Positions 46,927-55,811 are shown, counted from the stretch's first letter. The stretch: DNA of 64,000 nucleotides from Fuscovulum sp. (GCA_035192965.1 CP136571.1:1508501-1572500); one strand, 5' to 3'. A program made the numbers and translations. The notes: generated by a model from the sequence alone, not told the origin.

Positions 46927-47877
46927 ATGCTAAGCCGTACCGCCGACAACCTGTTCTGGATCGCCCGCTACATGGAACGGGCCGAAACCGCCGCGCGCCT
47001 GCTTGAGGTGGGCTCGCGCATCGCATTGCTACCGTCCGCCGCTGGATACCGAAACGAATGGGACTCGCTGTTGCAGGCATCCGGCAATGCCGATGCTTTC
47101 GCCCGGAAATACGGCGATCCCGTGCAGCGCGACATTGAAGGGTTTTTGTTCTTTGATCACGACAACCCCTCTTCCGTGGCCTCCTGCATCACCACGGCGC
47201 GGGAAAACGGGCGGATCGTCCGCACCGCCCTGACCACGCAGGTCTGGGATGCGCTCAACTCTGCCTTTCAGGAACTGCGCCAGCTTGAACGCACCCCACG
47301 CAGCGAGTTGGAACTGTCGCGGCTCACGGAATGGACAATGCGCCACGCCGCCATGGTGCGCGGTGCGATCGAGGCCACCCTTCTGCGCAACGATGGCTGG
47401 GATTTCCTTAACATCGGCTACAGCCTTGAACGCGCCGACAACACCGCCCGCCTGATGGATGTGAAATACTATGTCCTGCTGCCGCGGGTGGATTTTGTGG
47501 GATCCGGCCTCGACAATTACCAATGGTCCACCCTGCTGCGCGCCATGTCGGCCCATCGCGCCTTTCATTGGGCCTATGGGGGTGAGGTGACGGCGGCAAA
47601 GATCGCCCATTTCCTGATCCTCAACCCGCAATGCCCCCGCTCGTTGATCACCTGCGTCGAAGGTTTGTCCGGGCATCTGGACCGGCTGGCCAAACTGTAT
47701 GGAACCACAACAGACGCACAGGCCCGCGCGCGCCAGATGCTGATCGCGCTCAGCGAAACGCGCGAAGATGACATCTTTGATGAAGGCCTTCATGAATTCC
47801 TGTCGCGCTTCATCCGCGACATGGCCGGTCTGGGCTCGCTGATCCACGAAACCTATCTCAGTGGGGATATGCGCTGA
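46927..47877 (+). CDS. Alpha-E domain protein (Anbu cluster)
   Basis: A 316-residue all-helical protein of the alpha-E family, starting MLSRTADNLFWIARYMERAE, the family signature, followed by repeated helices and SLERADNTARLMD in the middle. Family members always pair with the circularly permuted ATP-grasp protein. It starts 7 bases after that gene and overlaps the next by one base. No signal peptide or membrane helix. Its biochemical function is unknown. Confidence 0.9.
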   Translation: MLSRTADNLFWIARYMERAETAARLLEVGSRIALLPSAAGYRNEWDSLLQASGNADAFARKYGDPVQRDIEGFLFFDHDNPSSVASCITTARENGRIVRTALTTQVWDALNSAFQELRQLERTPRSELELSRLTEWTMRHAAMVRGAIEATLLRNDGWDFLNIGYSLERADNTARLMDVKYYVLLPRVDFVGSGLDNYQWSTLLRAMSAHRAFHWAYGGEVTAAKIAHFLILNPQCPRSLITCVEGLSGHLDRLAKLYGTTTDAQARARQMLIALSETREDDIFDEGLHEFLSRFIRDMAGLGSLIHETYLSGDMR

Positions 47878-48686
47878 TGCTGCTCTCGGTCGATCATGTA
47901 ACCCGCTACAGCTATGACAAACCGGTGCGCGCAGTGATGCAAAGCCACCGCCTGACGCCATCCGTCTTTGACGGGCAAAAAGTGCGCAACTGGAAGGTCA
48001 CCGTCAGCGACGGTCTGCAAGGCGGAACCTTTCGCGATGGCGCGGGCGACCGTGTCCAGGCCTGGACAGTGAAAGGCCCGGTCAGCGAGATCGAGGTGCA
48101 TGTCAGCGGCGTCGTTGAAACCTTCGATCTGGCGGGTCTTTTGCGCGGACATCGGGAAATCGTCCCGCCCGAAGTCTATCTTGTGGACAGCCCGCCCACC
48201 ACGGCGGATGCCGCGCTGACCGCGTTGGCGGAGCAGTCAAAGGATGCCGACGGATCGCTTGCCACCGCACATCGCCTGTCGGCGGCGGTCTCGGACGCCA
48301 TCGCCTACACGCCCGGTGCCACCCATGCCCACACCACGGCGGCCGAGGCATTGGCTCTGGGCGAAGGCGTCTGTCAGGATCACGCGCATGCCCTGATCGC
48401 CTGCGCCCGCGTCCTCGGGATGCCCGCGCGCTATGTCTCGGGCTATCTTTTCGCAACATCCGATGGCACCGCACATGAGGCGGCCCATGCCTGGGGTGAA
48501 ATCTTCATCCCCGGTCTGGGCTGGGTCGGGTTCGACCCCGCCAACCGCTGCTGCCCGGATGAACGCTACATCCGGTTGGGTTCGGGTCTGGATGCACAGG
48601 ATGCAGCCCCGATCCGCGGCACGGCGCGCGGTCTTGGCACCGAAAGTCTCGATGTTACGGTTGCGGTCCAAAGCTTGCAGCAATAG
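47877..48686 (+). CDS. Transglutaminase-family protein (Anbu cluster)
   Basis: A 269-residue protein with a cysteine-protease/transglutaminase fold. The triad is C166 (GEGVCQDHAHAL), H204 (AAHAWGEIF) and D220 (WVGFDPANRCC). The N-terminal beta domain starts LSVDHVTRYSYDKPV. It may hydrolyse or transfer an amide made by the ATP-grasp partner. It is coupled to the alpha-E gene by a one-base overlap. Confidence 0.92.
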   Translation: MLLSVDHVTRYSYDKPVRAVMQSHRLTPSVFDGQKVRNWKVTVSDGLQGGTFRDGAGDRVQAWTVKGPVSEIEVHVSGVVETFDLAGLLRGHREIVPPEVYLVDSPPTTADAALTALAEQSKDADGSLATAHRLSAAVSDAIAYTPGATHAHTTAAEALALGEGVCQDHAHALIACARVLGMPARYVSGYLFATSDGTAHEAAHAWGEIFIPGLGWVGFDPANRCCPDERYIRLGSGLDAQDAAPIRGTARGLGTESLDVTVAVQSLQQ

Positions 48687-48712
48687 GGTCTGCGCATCAT
48701 CAAGGAGAGATC

Positions 48713-49435
48713 ATGACCTATTGCGTGGGCCTCATGCTCAATGACGGCATTGTGCTGTTGTCCGACACCCGCACCAATGCGGGGCTCGATAACATATCCA
48801 CCTATCGCAAGATGTTTCTATATGAAGAACGCGGCGAACGGGTGATTGCCATCATGACGGCAGGCAGCCTGTCAGTCACGCAAACCACCATCGCGCGCCT
48901 GCGCGAAGCGATCGAAGACCCCGAATCAGATGAAACCCAGTCGATCATGAAGGCCCCCACCATGCTGAAGGTGGCCGAAATCATCGGCAACATGCTGGCC
49001 CGGGTGCGCGAAGACATCGACGAAAAGATCTCGGCCATGCAGGGCGTCACCGCGTCGATGATCGTGGCAGGCCAGCGGCGCGGCGGGGCGATGCGGATGT
49101 TCCTCATCTATCCCGAAGGCAATTTCATCGAAGCGACCGAAGACACGCCCTTCCTTCAGATCGGCGAACACAAATACGGCAAGCCGATCCTCGACCGGGT
49201 GGTGAAACGATCCACCTCGCTGGCAGACGCACAAAAGGCGGTGCTTCTATCCATGGATTCGACTTTAAGATCAAATCTTTCCGTGGGAATGCCGCTGGAT
49301 CTTTGCGTCATCGAAAAGGATGCCTGTCAGGTCTCCTATACCCGCCGGATCGAAGCGGGGGATGAACAGTTCCGCGCCATGTCCGAAGCCTGGAGCCGCG
49401 CCCTGCGCGACGGGTTCAGCCAGATCAATATCTGA
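48713..49435 (+). CDS. Anbu proteasome-like peptidase subunit
   Basis: A 240-residue Ntn-hydrolase of the ancestral beta-subunit (Anbu) family, related to HslV and the 20S proteasome. The sequence MTYCVGLMLNDGIVLLSDTR places the nucleophile Thr at position 2, exposed after Met removal. A lysine in STYRKMFLYEE and the conserved SDTRTNAG follow. It is the fourth gene of the cluster, 26 bases after the transglutaminase gene. No HslU-type ATPase is present in the window. Substrate and partners are unknown. Confidence 0.92.
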   Translation: MTYCVGLMLNDGIVLLSDTRTNAGLDNISTYRKMFLYEERGERVIAIMTAGSLSVTQTTIARLREAIEDPESDETQSIMKAPTMLKVAEIIGNMLARVREDIDEKISAMQGVTASMIVAGQRRGGAMRMFLIYPEGNFIEATEDTPFLQIGEHKYGKPILDRVVKRSTSLADAQKAVLLSMDSTLRSNLSVGMPLDLCVIEKDACQVSYTRRIEAGDEQFRAMSEAWSRALRDGFSQINI

Positions 49436-49451
49436 AAGGCCCTTCGCGGGC

Positions 49452-50387
49452 TTACCGATGGGCCGCGAACAGCTTTGCCGCCTCATCCAGGAACCGGCCC
49501 CGATGCACGGGCAGTTCCATAGGCACCTCATGTTCAGCGCCCGGATAGATGTCCAGCCGCCCCCCCGACCAAGCCGCCATACGCAGATGGATCGGGGCCA
49601 GGTCCACCACCTTTTCGGCCGTTCCCAGCGCCGTGATGCAGGGAACCTTGGGCGATGGCATCGCCGCCAACGCCCCACATTCCCGCAGCGCCGCCCGCAG
49701 CCAGCCAAGGCTAGGCCCACCCAGCGCAAGATCAGGCTCGGTCCTTATCTGGTGGTGCATATACTCCCACATGTCGGGATCGGTGGTCAGCACGTTGCCC
49801 TGAAAGGTGGCGGTGGCAATATAAGTCTTGTCATTCGTGCCTGGCGCAAAGCGATGCGCCTGCCCGAAGGGTCGCGCCAAGGCGGATACCACATGCGCCA
49901 CCGGGCGCATCCATGCCGCCATGCTGATGCCCCACATCGGCGCGGAAAACACCGCCGCATTCACCGGCGCCCCGCGCATCAACGCGCGCAGCCCGATACA
50001 GCCCCCCATCGAATGCCCCAGCAGGTAATAGGGACGGGGCAATCCTTCCGACTGCGCGACCGCAATCAGCGTGTCCACGTCGCGTTGGTATTCGTCGAAA
50101 TCACCGACATGGCCCACCAACCGATCCGGCAGCGCGCGCTGCGCCAACCCTTGGCCGCGCCAGTCGATCGCAACCGTCGCATAACCGCGCGCCAGCAGAT
50201 CGCGGGCGGTGCGGCCATATTTTTCAACATATTCCGTTCGGCCCGGCAGCAGCAGGACCGTCCCCCGTTCCCCGCCCGCCCAAATCGCGATCCGCACGCG
50301 CACGCGATCCGGCGTTTCCGCCCAGACCGCCCGCCCGCCCTCGGGGCCATCGGCGAGGTCGGCAAAGAACGGGGCGGCAGTCATCAC
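49452..50387 (-). CDS. Alpha/beta hydrolase (monoacylglycerol-lipase-like)
   Basis: A 311-residue serine hydrolase of the hydrolase_4 (lysophospholipase/monoacylglycerol lipase) group. The nucleophile Ser is near residue 126 in YLLGHSMGGCIGL. The acid and His fall in the C-terminal part (DLAPIHLRM and PGAEHEVPME). A WAGGERGTVLLLPGRTEYVEK stretch precedes the oxyanion hole. Two adjacent Met codons at the start. It overlaps the SCP2 gene by 4 bases, suggesting the pair works on lipids. Confidence 0.9.
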   Translation of the reverse strand: MMTAAPFFADLADGPEGGRAVWAETPDRVRVRIAIWAGGERGTVLLLPGRTEYVEKYGRTARDLLARGYATVAIDWRGQGLAQRALPDRLVGHVGDFDEYQRDVDTLIAVAQSEGLPRPYYLLGHSMGGCIGLRALMRGAPVNAAVFSAPMWGISMAAWMRPVAHVVSALARPFGQAHRFAPGTNDKTYIATATFQGNVLTTDPDMWEYMHHQIRTEPDLALGGPSLGWLRAALRECGALAAMPSPKVPCITALGTAEKVVDLAPIHLRMAAWSGGRLDIYPGAEHEVPMELPVHRGRFLDEAAKLFAAHR

Positions 50388-50671
50388 GACAGAACGGAAC
50401 CCAGCTTCATCGCAAGGCCCATCGACCCGTCGACCGACAGCTTGCCCGTCATGAAGGCCATCGTCGGGTTCATATCGCCCGCCAGAATCGCCTGAAACGT
50501 CTCGGTCGAGGCGGTCAGCGTCACATCCGCCTCTTCATCCCCGGCGCGCACCCCGTTGGCATCCATCATGATCGCCCCTTCGCCGGGAATCACGAATTTT
50601 GCCACACCGTCAAACCCGCCATTCAGTTTGGCGGTCAGGGCCGTTACTGCGGCGTCAATCACTTCGCTCAT
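50384..50671 (-). CDS. SCP2 sterol-binding-domain protein
   Basis: A 95-residue SCP2-like domain protein that can bind lipid or acyl groups in a hydrophobic tunnel. Motifs include GVAKFVIPGEGAIMMDANGV, DVTLTASTETFQAILAGDMN and FMTGKLSVDGSMGLAMKLG, all typical. It is coupled to the lipase-like gene by ATGA overlap, so a lipid carrier or accessory role is inferred. Confidence 0.92.
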   Translation of the reverse strand: MSEVIDAAVTALTAKLNGGFDGVAKFVIPGEGAIMMDANGVRAGDEEADVTLTASTETFQAILAGDMNPTMAFMTGKLSVDGSMGLAMKLGSVLS

Positions 50672-50742
50672 TCATCATCTCCATCGCTTGGTCGTGACCG
50701 CACAAGGCTGGTCTTTCTGCGCGGTTGCGTTACCTTCGGGTT

Positions 50743-51303
50743 ATGGAAGCGCTTCGCCGGTTACACAATCATGTCGTTGCGGCACTTGTGCTGCTTTTCT
50801 GCGCCACCGCCCAGTTGGCCGCGCAAACCCCTGCGCTGGACGAGTTGTATCAGGAATTGAAAGACAGCGACGCGCAGGGTGCTGCGCGGATCGAACGCGA
50901 GATCTGGAACGAATGGTCCAAATCTGGCTCGCCTGCCATGGACTTGCTGCTTCAGCGCGGTCGCGATGCCATGGAGGCGGGCGATGCCGCTGCGGCCATC
51001 GAACATTTCACCGCCCTGACAGACCACGCCCCCGATTTCGCCGAAGGCTGGAATGCGCGGGCAACCGCTTATTTCACAGTGGGCGATCTTGGCCCGTCGG
51101 TGAACGATATCGCCCGCACATTGACGCTAAACCCGCGCCATTTCGGGGCGTTGTCCGGATTGGGGATGATCTTCGAACAACTCGAACAACCCGAAAAGGC
51201 GCTTGAGGCCTATAAGGCTGCCTTGGCTATACATCCCCATCTTGAGGGGGTAATCGAGTCGGTGAAACGTCTGGAAACGGATACCGCCGGGCAAGACCTG
51301 TAA
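50743..51303 (+). CDS. Exported TPR-repeat protein
   Basis: A 186-residue protein with an N-terminal signal peptide (VVAALVLLFCATAQLAAQ) and three or four TPR motifs (GDAAAAIEHFTALTDHAPDF, GWNARATAYFTVGDLGPSV, and LGMIFEQLEQPEKALEAYKA). It probably acts in the periplasm as a binding scaffold. The ATG at 50743 is chosen because it begins the signal peptide. It lies 12 bases before the helicase gene. Confidence 0.82.
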   Translation: MEALRRLHNHVVAALVLLFCATAQLAAQTPALDELYQELKDSDAQGAARIEREIWNEWSKSGSPAMDLLLQRGRDAMEAGDAAAAIEHFTALTDHAPDFAEGWNARATAYFTVGDLGPSVNDIARTLTLNPRHFGALSGLGMIFEQLEQPEKALEAYKAALAIHPHLEGVIESVKRLETDTAGQDL

Positions 51304-51315
51304 GGCAGCAAGATC

Positions 51316-54216
51316 ATGGCCATGACCGGACGGGTTACGGCGGTTCTCGGACCGACGAACACCGGCAAGACCCATTACGCGATCGAACGGATGCTGGCGC
51401 ATCGAACAGGCGTGATCGGCCTGCCACTCCGCCTTTTGGCGCGCGAGGTCTATGACCGTATCGTCGCCCAACGCGGCCCATCGGTCGTGGCGCTGGTGAC
51501 CGGCGAAGAACGCATCGTCCCCGACCGCACCCAGTATTGGGTCTGCACGGTCGAGGCGATGCCGCTGGAAATCGGGGCTGATTTCGTGGCCGTGGACGAG
51601 ATTCAGCTCTGCGCCGATCCTGAACGCGGCCATGTTTTCACCGATCGCCTGCTGCGCGCGCGGGGCCTGCATGAGACCCTCTTTCTGGGGTCCGACACGA
51701 TGCGCGGCGCGATTGCCGCGCTGGTGCCGGGAGTAAGTTTCACGAAACGCGACCGGCTGTCGACGCTGACCTGGTCAGGTTCGAAAAAGATCAGCCGGAT
51801 GCCCCCACGCAGCGCAATCGTGGGTTTTTCTGTTGAAAACGTCTATGCCATCGCCGAACTGATCCGCCGACAAAAGGGCGGCTGCGCGGTGGTCATGGGG
51901 GCGCTTTCGCCCCGCACGCGCAATGCGCAGGTGGCGCTCTATCAGAATGGCGATGTGGATTATCTGGTGGCAACCGATGCCATCGGCATGGGCCTGAACC
52001 TCGATATCCGGCATGTCGCCTTTTCCTCTACCGCCAAGTTCGATGGGCGGCGGATGCGGGCCTTGTTCCCGCAGGAACTGGCGCAGATCGCCGGTCGCGC
52101 CGGGCGGCATACCGAAAATGGCACCTTCGGCATCACGGGCGAAGCGCGGCCGCTCGATGAAGAGATGATCGACGCCATCGAAAACCATCGCTTTTCGCCA
52201 GTGAAAAAGCTGCACTGGCGCAATGCGGGGTTGGAATTCGGCACCGTGGAACGGCTGGTTCGGTCGCTTGAGATGCCCACCTCAAACGAATGGCTGACAC
52301 GGGCGCGCGATGCGGATGACGTGGTCGCGCTGAAAACCCTGTCGGAAATGCCCGAAGTGCGCGACAGGGTGAAATCCCCGCAAGACGTGCGCCTTCTATG
52401 GGATGTCTGCCGTGTGCCCGATTTCCGGTCATCCTCGACCATGGAACATGCGTCGCTTCTGGCGCGGATTTTTGATTTTCTAAAGTCCGGTCGGGTGCCG
52501 TCGGATTGGCTTGCAACCGCCGTTGCCCGCATCGACAAGGCCGATGGCGATATCGACGCCATCTCCAAACGGCTGGCCTATATCCGCACTTGGACCTACG
52601 TGGCGCAGCGTTCCGGCTGGTGCGAAGATGAAAGCCATTGGCGCGACGAGACTCGCGCTGTAGAAGACCGCCTGTCAGATGCGCTGCACGCGCGTTTGAC
52701 GCAGCGATTTGTTGACCGGCGGACCAGCGTTCTGCTTCGCCGGTTGAAGCAGAAGGAGACCCTCGTGGCCGAGGTGAATGACAAGGGCGAAGTGATGGTT
52801 GAAGGCGAGTTCGTCGGCAAGTTGGAGGGGTTCCGCTTCCGGCAAGACGCCTCTGCCTCGCCCGATGAGGCGCGCACGCTGCGGCAGGCCGCGGTGCAGG
52901 CGCTGCGGCCAGAGTTCCATCTGCGGGCGGACCGGTTCTACAACGCGCCGGATACGGAAATGGATTTCACCGAACAAGGCGGGCTGATGTGGGGAACCAC
53001 GGCTGTCGGCAAGCTGGTGAAAGGCGCCGAAGCGCTGCGCCCCTCGGTCGAGGGGTTCGTGGACGAAGAGGCCGGGCCGGACGTCGCAGAAAAGGTGAAG
53101 CGCCGCCTACAACATTTCATTGATCGCAAGATCGCCGCCCTGTTCGAGCCACTGGCCGCCATGAGCCGGGATGAGGCGCTGACGGGTCTTGCCCGCGGCT
53201 TTGCCTTCCGCCTTGTCGAAGGCCTGGGCGTGCTCCCGCGCGAGGCGGTGGCCGAAGAGGTCAAGCAACTGGATCAGGAAGCCCGTGGCGCGCTGCGCAA
53301 ACATGGCGTCCGCTTCGGTCAGTTTACAGTATTCCTCCCTGTTCTGCTGAAGCCTGCACCCACGCGGCTGCGGCTGGTGCTGTGGTCGCTGGCCAATGGG
53401 CTGGACGAATTCCCCGAAAGCCCGCCGCCGGGTCTGGTGACGATCCCCAACATCGCCGAAGTGCCAAAGCAGCATTACACGCTCTCGGGCTATCACCCGG
53501 CCGGGACGCGGGCGATCCGCATCGACATGCTGGAACGGTTGGCCGATCTGCTGCGCGCCAAGGACAGCCGCGCCGGGTTCGAAGCCACGCCTGACATGCT
53601 GTCGATCACCGGCATGACGCTGGAACAGTTCGCCGATCTGATGACGGGCCTTGGCTACAAGGCGGAAAAAGCGGAACGGGTAAAGGTCAAGGTGGCCGAA
53701 CCTGTCGCGCTGCCGGATGCGCCGGTATCCACGGCGCCGATTCCCGAAGGCGAATCCGTGTTGTCTCCGCCGCCGGTCGAACCGCCGCCCGCGCCTGTTG
53801 CTGATGCCGATGCCGAACCGGCGCCGGTCGAGATGGAAACCTATTACAGCTTCAGTTGGGCCCCCAAGCCGCGCTTCCAGCGGCCTGAACGCGGGGGCGA
53901 CCGCCCGAACCGTACCGAACGGCCGCAGGGCGGGGATCGGCCGAAACGGGCCGAGGGGGGCGACCGTCCGAAAGGCGACCGCCCGCAGGGCGATCGGCCC
54001 CAAGGTGACCGCCCGCAAGGTGATCGTCCGCAGGGCGAACGCCGCGAAGGTGGGTTCAAGGGTGGCAACAAGGGCAAGGGCGGCAAGCCAGAACGGCGCG
54101 ATGGCAACAAGCCGGGCGGGGCCAAGGCCTTTGAGGCACGCCCGCCGCGGGCCGAAAAACCCATCGATCCGGACAATCCCTTTGCGGTTCTGGCCGCATT
54201 GAAGACCAAGTCCTGA
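51316..54216 (+). CDS. SUV3-like helicase with Arg-Gly-Asp rich tail
   Basis: A 966-residue superfamily 2 RNA helicase related to mitochondrial SUV3. Walker A is GPTNTGKTHYAIE (residues 12-24), the Walker B is VDEIQLC, the motif VI is QIAGRAGRHTENG. The middle and C-terminal parts hold winged-helix-like and further helical regions. The last ~130 residues are low complexity with a Pro-rich piece (PPPVEPPPAPV) and Gly-Asp-Arg-Pro-Gln repeats that suggest RNA binding. SUV3 acts in RNA turnover, and the same may hold here. It is followed by an Hsp15-like gene. Confidence 0.88.
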   Translation: MAMTGRVTAVLGPTNTGKTHYAIERMLAHRTGVIGLPLRLLAREVYDRIVAQRGPSVVALVTGEERIVPDRTQYWVCTVEAMPLEIGADFVAVDEIQLCADPERGHVFTDRLLRARGLHETLFLGSDTMRGAIAALVPGVSFTKRDRLSTLTWSGSKKISRMPPRSAIVGFSVENVYAIAELIRRQKGGCAVVMGALSPRTRNAQVALYQNGDVDYLVATDAIGMGLNLDIRHVAFSSTAKFDGRRMRALFPQELAQIAGRAGRHTENGTFGITGEARPLDEEMIDAIENHRFSPVKKLHWRNAGLEFGTVERLVRSLEMPTSNEWLTRARDADDVVALKTLSEMPEVRDRVKSPQDVRLLWDVCRVPDFRSSSTMEHASLLARIFDFLKSGRVPSDWLATAVARIDKADGDIDAISKRLAYIRTWTYVAQRSGWCEDESHWRDETRAVEDRLSDALHARLTQRFVDRRTSVLLRRLKQKETLVAEVNDKGEVMVEGEFVGKLEGFRFRQDASASPDEARTLRQAAVQALRPEFHLRADRFYNAPDTEMDFTEQGGLMWGTTAVGKLVKGAEALRPSVEGFVDEEAGPDVAEKVKRRLQHFIDRKIAALFEPLAAMSRDEALTGLARGFAFRLVEGLGVLPREAVAEEVKQLDQEARGALRKHGVRFGQFTVFLPVLLKPAPTRLRLVLWSLANGLDEFPESPPPGLVTIPNIAEVPKQHYTLSGYHPAGTRAIRIDMLERLADLLRAKDSRAGFEATPDMLSITGMTLEQFADLMTGLGYKAEKAERVKVKVAEPVALPDAPVSTAPIPEGESVLSPPPVEPPPAPVADADAEPAPVEMETYYSFSWAPKPRFQRPERGGDRPNRTERPQGGDRPKRAEGGDRPKGDRPQGDRPQGDRPQGDRPQGERREGGFKGGNKGKGGKPERRDGNKPGGAKAFEARPPRAEKPIDPDNPFAVLAALKTKS
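53974..54033 (+). repeat. Four 15-bp coding repeats (GDRPQ)
   Basis: Four consecutive 15-base units encode Gly-Asp-Arg-Pro-Gln. They are imperfect at wobble positions (GGCGACCGCCCGCAG versus GGTGATCGTCCGCAG). They lie in the basic tail of the SUV3-like helicase and could vary in copy number between strains. Not a CRISPR array. Confidence 0.75.
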
Positions 54217-54217
54217 T

Positions 54218-54553
54218 TTGGCAGGCCCCGGCGCGCAGCGTATCGGGGCACGGGGCGGGTCGGAGCGGGAAACGCTTCGGCTGGACAAATGGCTGTGGCA
54301 GGCGCGGTTCTTCAAGAGCCGCGCCCTCGCCGCCGAGGTGGCGGAAAGCGGCCACTTGCGGATCAACGGCCAACCCACCCGCAAACCGGGGGCAGGGGTC
54401 GCGGCGGGCGATGTGCTCACCTTTCCGCAAGGCGCGCGCATCCGGCTGGTGAAAATTCTGGCATTGGGCCTGCGCCGGGGGCCTGCCCCTGAGGCGCAGA
54501 CGCTCTATCTTGACCTTGACGGATCTGGGGATGATCCGGAGCCGCTTGAATGA
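54218..54553 (+). CDS. hslR: S4-domain RNA-binding protein (Hsp15-like)
   Basis: A ~111-residue S4 RNA-binding protein. The S4 fold starts RLDKWLWQARFFKSRALAAE and continues with GHLRINGQPTRKPG and GDVLTFPQGARIRLVKIL. Family members (Hsp15) rescue stalled 50S subunits with nascent chains. The first residues before RLDKWLW are uncertain: only a TTG at 54218 is available in frame, with no clear ribosome site. It follows the helicase gene by one base. Confidence 0.8.
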   Translation: MAGPGAQRIGARGGSERETLRLDKWLWQARFFKSRALAAEVAESGHLRINGQPTRKPGAGVAAGDVLTFPQGARIRLVKILALGLRRGPAPEAQTLYLDLDGSGDDPEPLE

Positions 54554-54600
54554 TCCGGAAAAGCAAACTAGTCAGACTTCCGGGATTTTAGGAGACCGCC

Positions 54601-54939
54601 GTGACCTATGTCGTGATCGACAACTGCATCGCCTGTAAATACACCGATTGCGTGGAAGTCTGCCCGGTGGACTGCTTCTACGAAGGCGAGAACATGCTGG
54701 TCATCCATCCGGATGAATGCATCGATTGCGGCGTCTGCGAACCGGAATGCCCCGCCGATGCGATCCGCCCGGATACGGAACCGGATATGGATGCCTGGGT
54801 CACCTTTAACCGCAAATACTCGGAAATGTGGCCGGTGATCACAGTCAAGAAGGACCCTCTCCCCGAGGCCGAGGCCCGTGATGGCGAAACCGGCAAGCTG
54901 GAGAAGTATTTCTCGGAAGCGCCGGGCGAAGGGAACTGA
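54601..54939 (+). CDS. fdxA: 7Fe ferredoxin FdxA
   Basis: A 112-residue ferredoxin with a 3Fe-4S and a 4Fe-4S cluster. By alignment C9, C17 and C50 bind the 3Fe cluster and C21, C40, C43 and C46 bind the 4Fe cluster. C12 and C25 are free as in the Azotobacter protein. The GTG start is supported by AGGAGA a few bases upstream and the invariant [18 protein letters not shown] soluble electron carrier whose partner is not visible. Confidence 0.93.
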   Translation: MTYVVIDNCIACKYTDCVEVCPVDCFYEGENMLVIHPDECIDCGVCEPECPADAIRPDTEPDMDAWVTFNRKYSEMWPVITVKKDPLPEAEARDGETGKLEKYFSEAPGEGN

Positions 54940-54963
54940 GCCGGAAACGGCCCTGATCAGGCA

Positions 54964-54998
54964 TTCCGATTCGGAAGACCGGGCTTGCCGATTCGGCA
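54964..54998. repeat. Twin inverted repeats with CCGATTCGG core
   Basis: Two 13-base near-palindromes, TTCCGATTCGGAA at 54964 and TGCCGATTCGGCA at 54986, with centres 22 bases apart (two helical turns). They lie just after fdxA and about 60-95 bases upstream of the carD promoter. They may bind a dimeric regulator, or pair in the RNA. Confidence 0.5.
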
Positions 54999-55058
54999 TA
55001 GCGCCGAGTTTTTGCCCGAATTGCGGGTATTTGCGCGCTGATCCCCCCTTCGCCGATG

Positions 55059-55087
55059 TTGGAATCAGGGCGATTCTGTGGTATAGA
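55059..55087 (+). promoter_or_regulatory. Candidate promoter of carD
   Basis: TTGGAA (55059-55064) and TATAGA (55082-55087) with a 17-base spacer fit a sigma-70 promoter. It would give a leader of about 150 bases before the carD ATG. Confidence 0.5.
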
Positions 55088-55245
55088 ATTCGTTACAAAC
55101 CACACGGAAGCCTGATGCCTGGCTCAGAGCTGCTCGCCTGAGCGGGGTCTTTCTGTGACAATTGGAACGGATCGCCGCGGCCCTCTTTGGCCCGGCCCAT
55201 CTTTTTGTCGCATGAGGCAGGTCGTCCCATCGAGGATTCGTCTGA

Positions 55246-55755
55246 ATGACCAAGACCAAGAAGCCCGAATTCCGCCCCAACGAATTCGTTGTCTACCCTG
55301 CGCATGGCGTAGGCCGGATCATATCTATCGAAGAACAGGAAATCGCTGGGCTCCATTTGGAGCTGTTCGTGATCTCGTTCGAGAAGGACAAGATGACCCT
55401 GCGCGTTCCGACGCATAAGGCGACCGAAATCGGGATGCGTCAGCTGTCCTCGCCTGACATCGTGACCAAGGCGCTGGATACGCTGAAGGGCAAGGCCCGC
55501 GTGAAACGCGCCATGTGGTCGCGCCGCGCGCAGGAATATGAACAGAAGATCAACTCGGGCGACCTGTTGTCGATCGCCGAAGTCGTGCGCGACCTCTATC
55601 GCACCGACGACCAGCGCGAGCAGAGCTATTCCGAGCGTCAGCTGTATGAAGCTGCGCTGGAACGCCTGACCCGCGAAGTCGCCGCCGTGTCCGGCGTCGA
55701 CGAGGCCGGGGCGCAGAAGAAGGTGGACGACGTTCTGGTCAGCCGCGCGGCCTGA
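55246..55755 (+). CDS. carD: CarD-family transcription factor
   Basis: A 169-residue CarD/CdnL-type regulator. The N-terminal RNA-polymerase-interacting domain has FRPNEFVVYPAHGVGRI and KDKMTLRVPTHKATEIGMR. The C-terminal helical DNA-binding part contains KARVKRAMWSRRAQEYE and LYRTDDQREQSYSERQLYE. CarD stabilises the open promoter complex, especially at rRNA and housekeeping promoters in alphaproteobacteria. It is transcribed alone between a promoter and an intrinsic terminator. Confidence 0.93.
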   Translation: MTKTKKPEFRPNEFVVYPAHGVGRIISIEEQEIAGLHLELFVISFEKDKMTLRVPTHKATEIGMRQLSSPDIVTKALDTLKGKARVKRAMWSRRAQEYEQKINSGDLLSIAEVVRDLYRTDDQREQSYSERQLYEAALERLTREVAAVSGVDEAGAQKKVDDVLVSRAA

Positions 55756-55776
55756 TCCACTGTTTCCAAGCTATTC

Positions 55777-55811
55777 AGGGGCCATGCGGGCAACCGCGTG
55801 GCCCTTTGTTT
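55777..55811 (+). terminator. Intrinsic terminator of carD
   Basis: An 11-bp stem (55779-55789 with 55794-55804, one G-T pair) with a GCAA loop, followed by TTTGTTTT. It begins 21 bases after the carD stop. Confidence 0.75.

Larger units (their letters stand above)
54940..55245. other. Intergenic region between fdxA and carD
   Basis: A gap of 306 bases with no recognisable gene. It holds twin inverted repeats (54964-54976 and 54986-54998), a GC hairpin GCCCG...CGGGT near 55015, a likely sigma-70 promoter (55059-55087), and a 6-bp hairpin GCTCAG/CTGAGC (about 55119-55144) inside the 5' leader of carD. Confidence 0.55.

Noticed and set aside
53974..54033. Short regular repeats that could suggest CRISPR
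   Set aside because: They are contiguous 15-bp in-frame coding repeats with no spacers and no cas genes.
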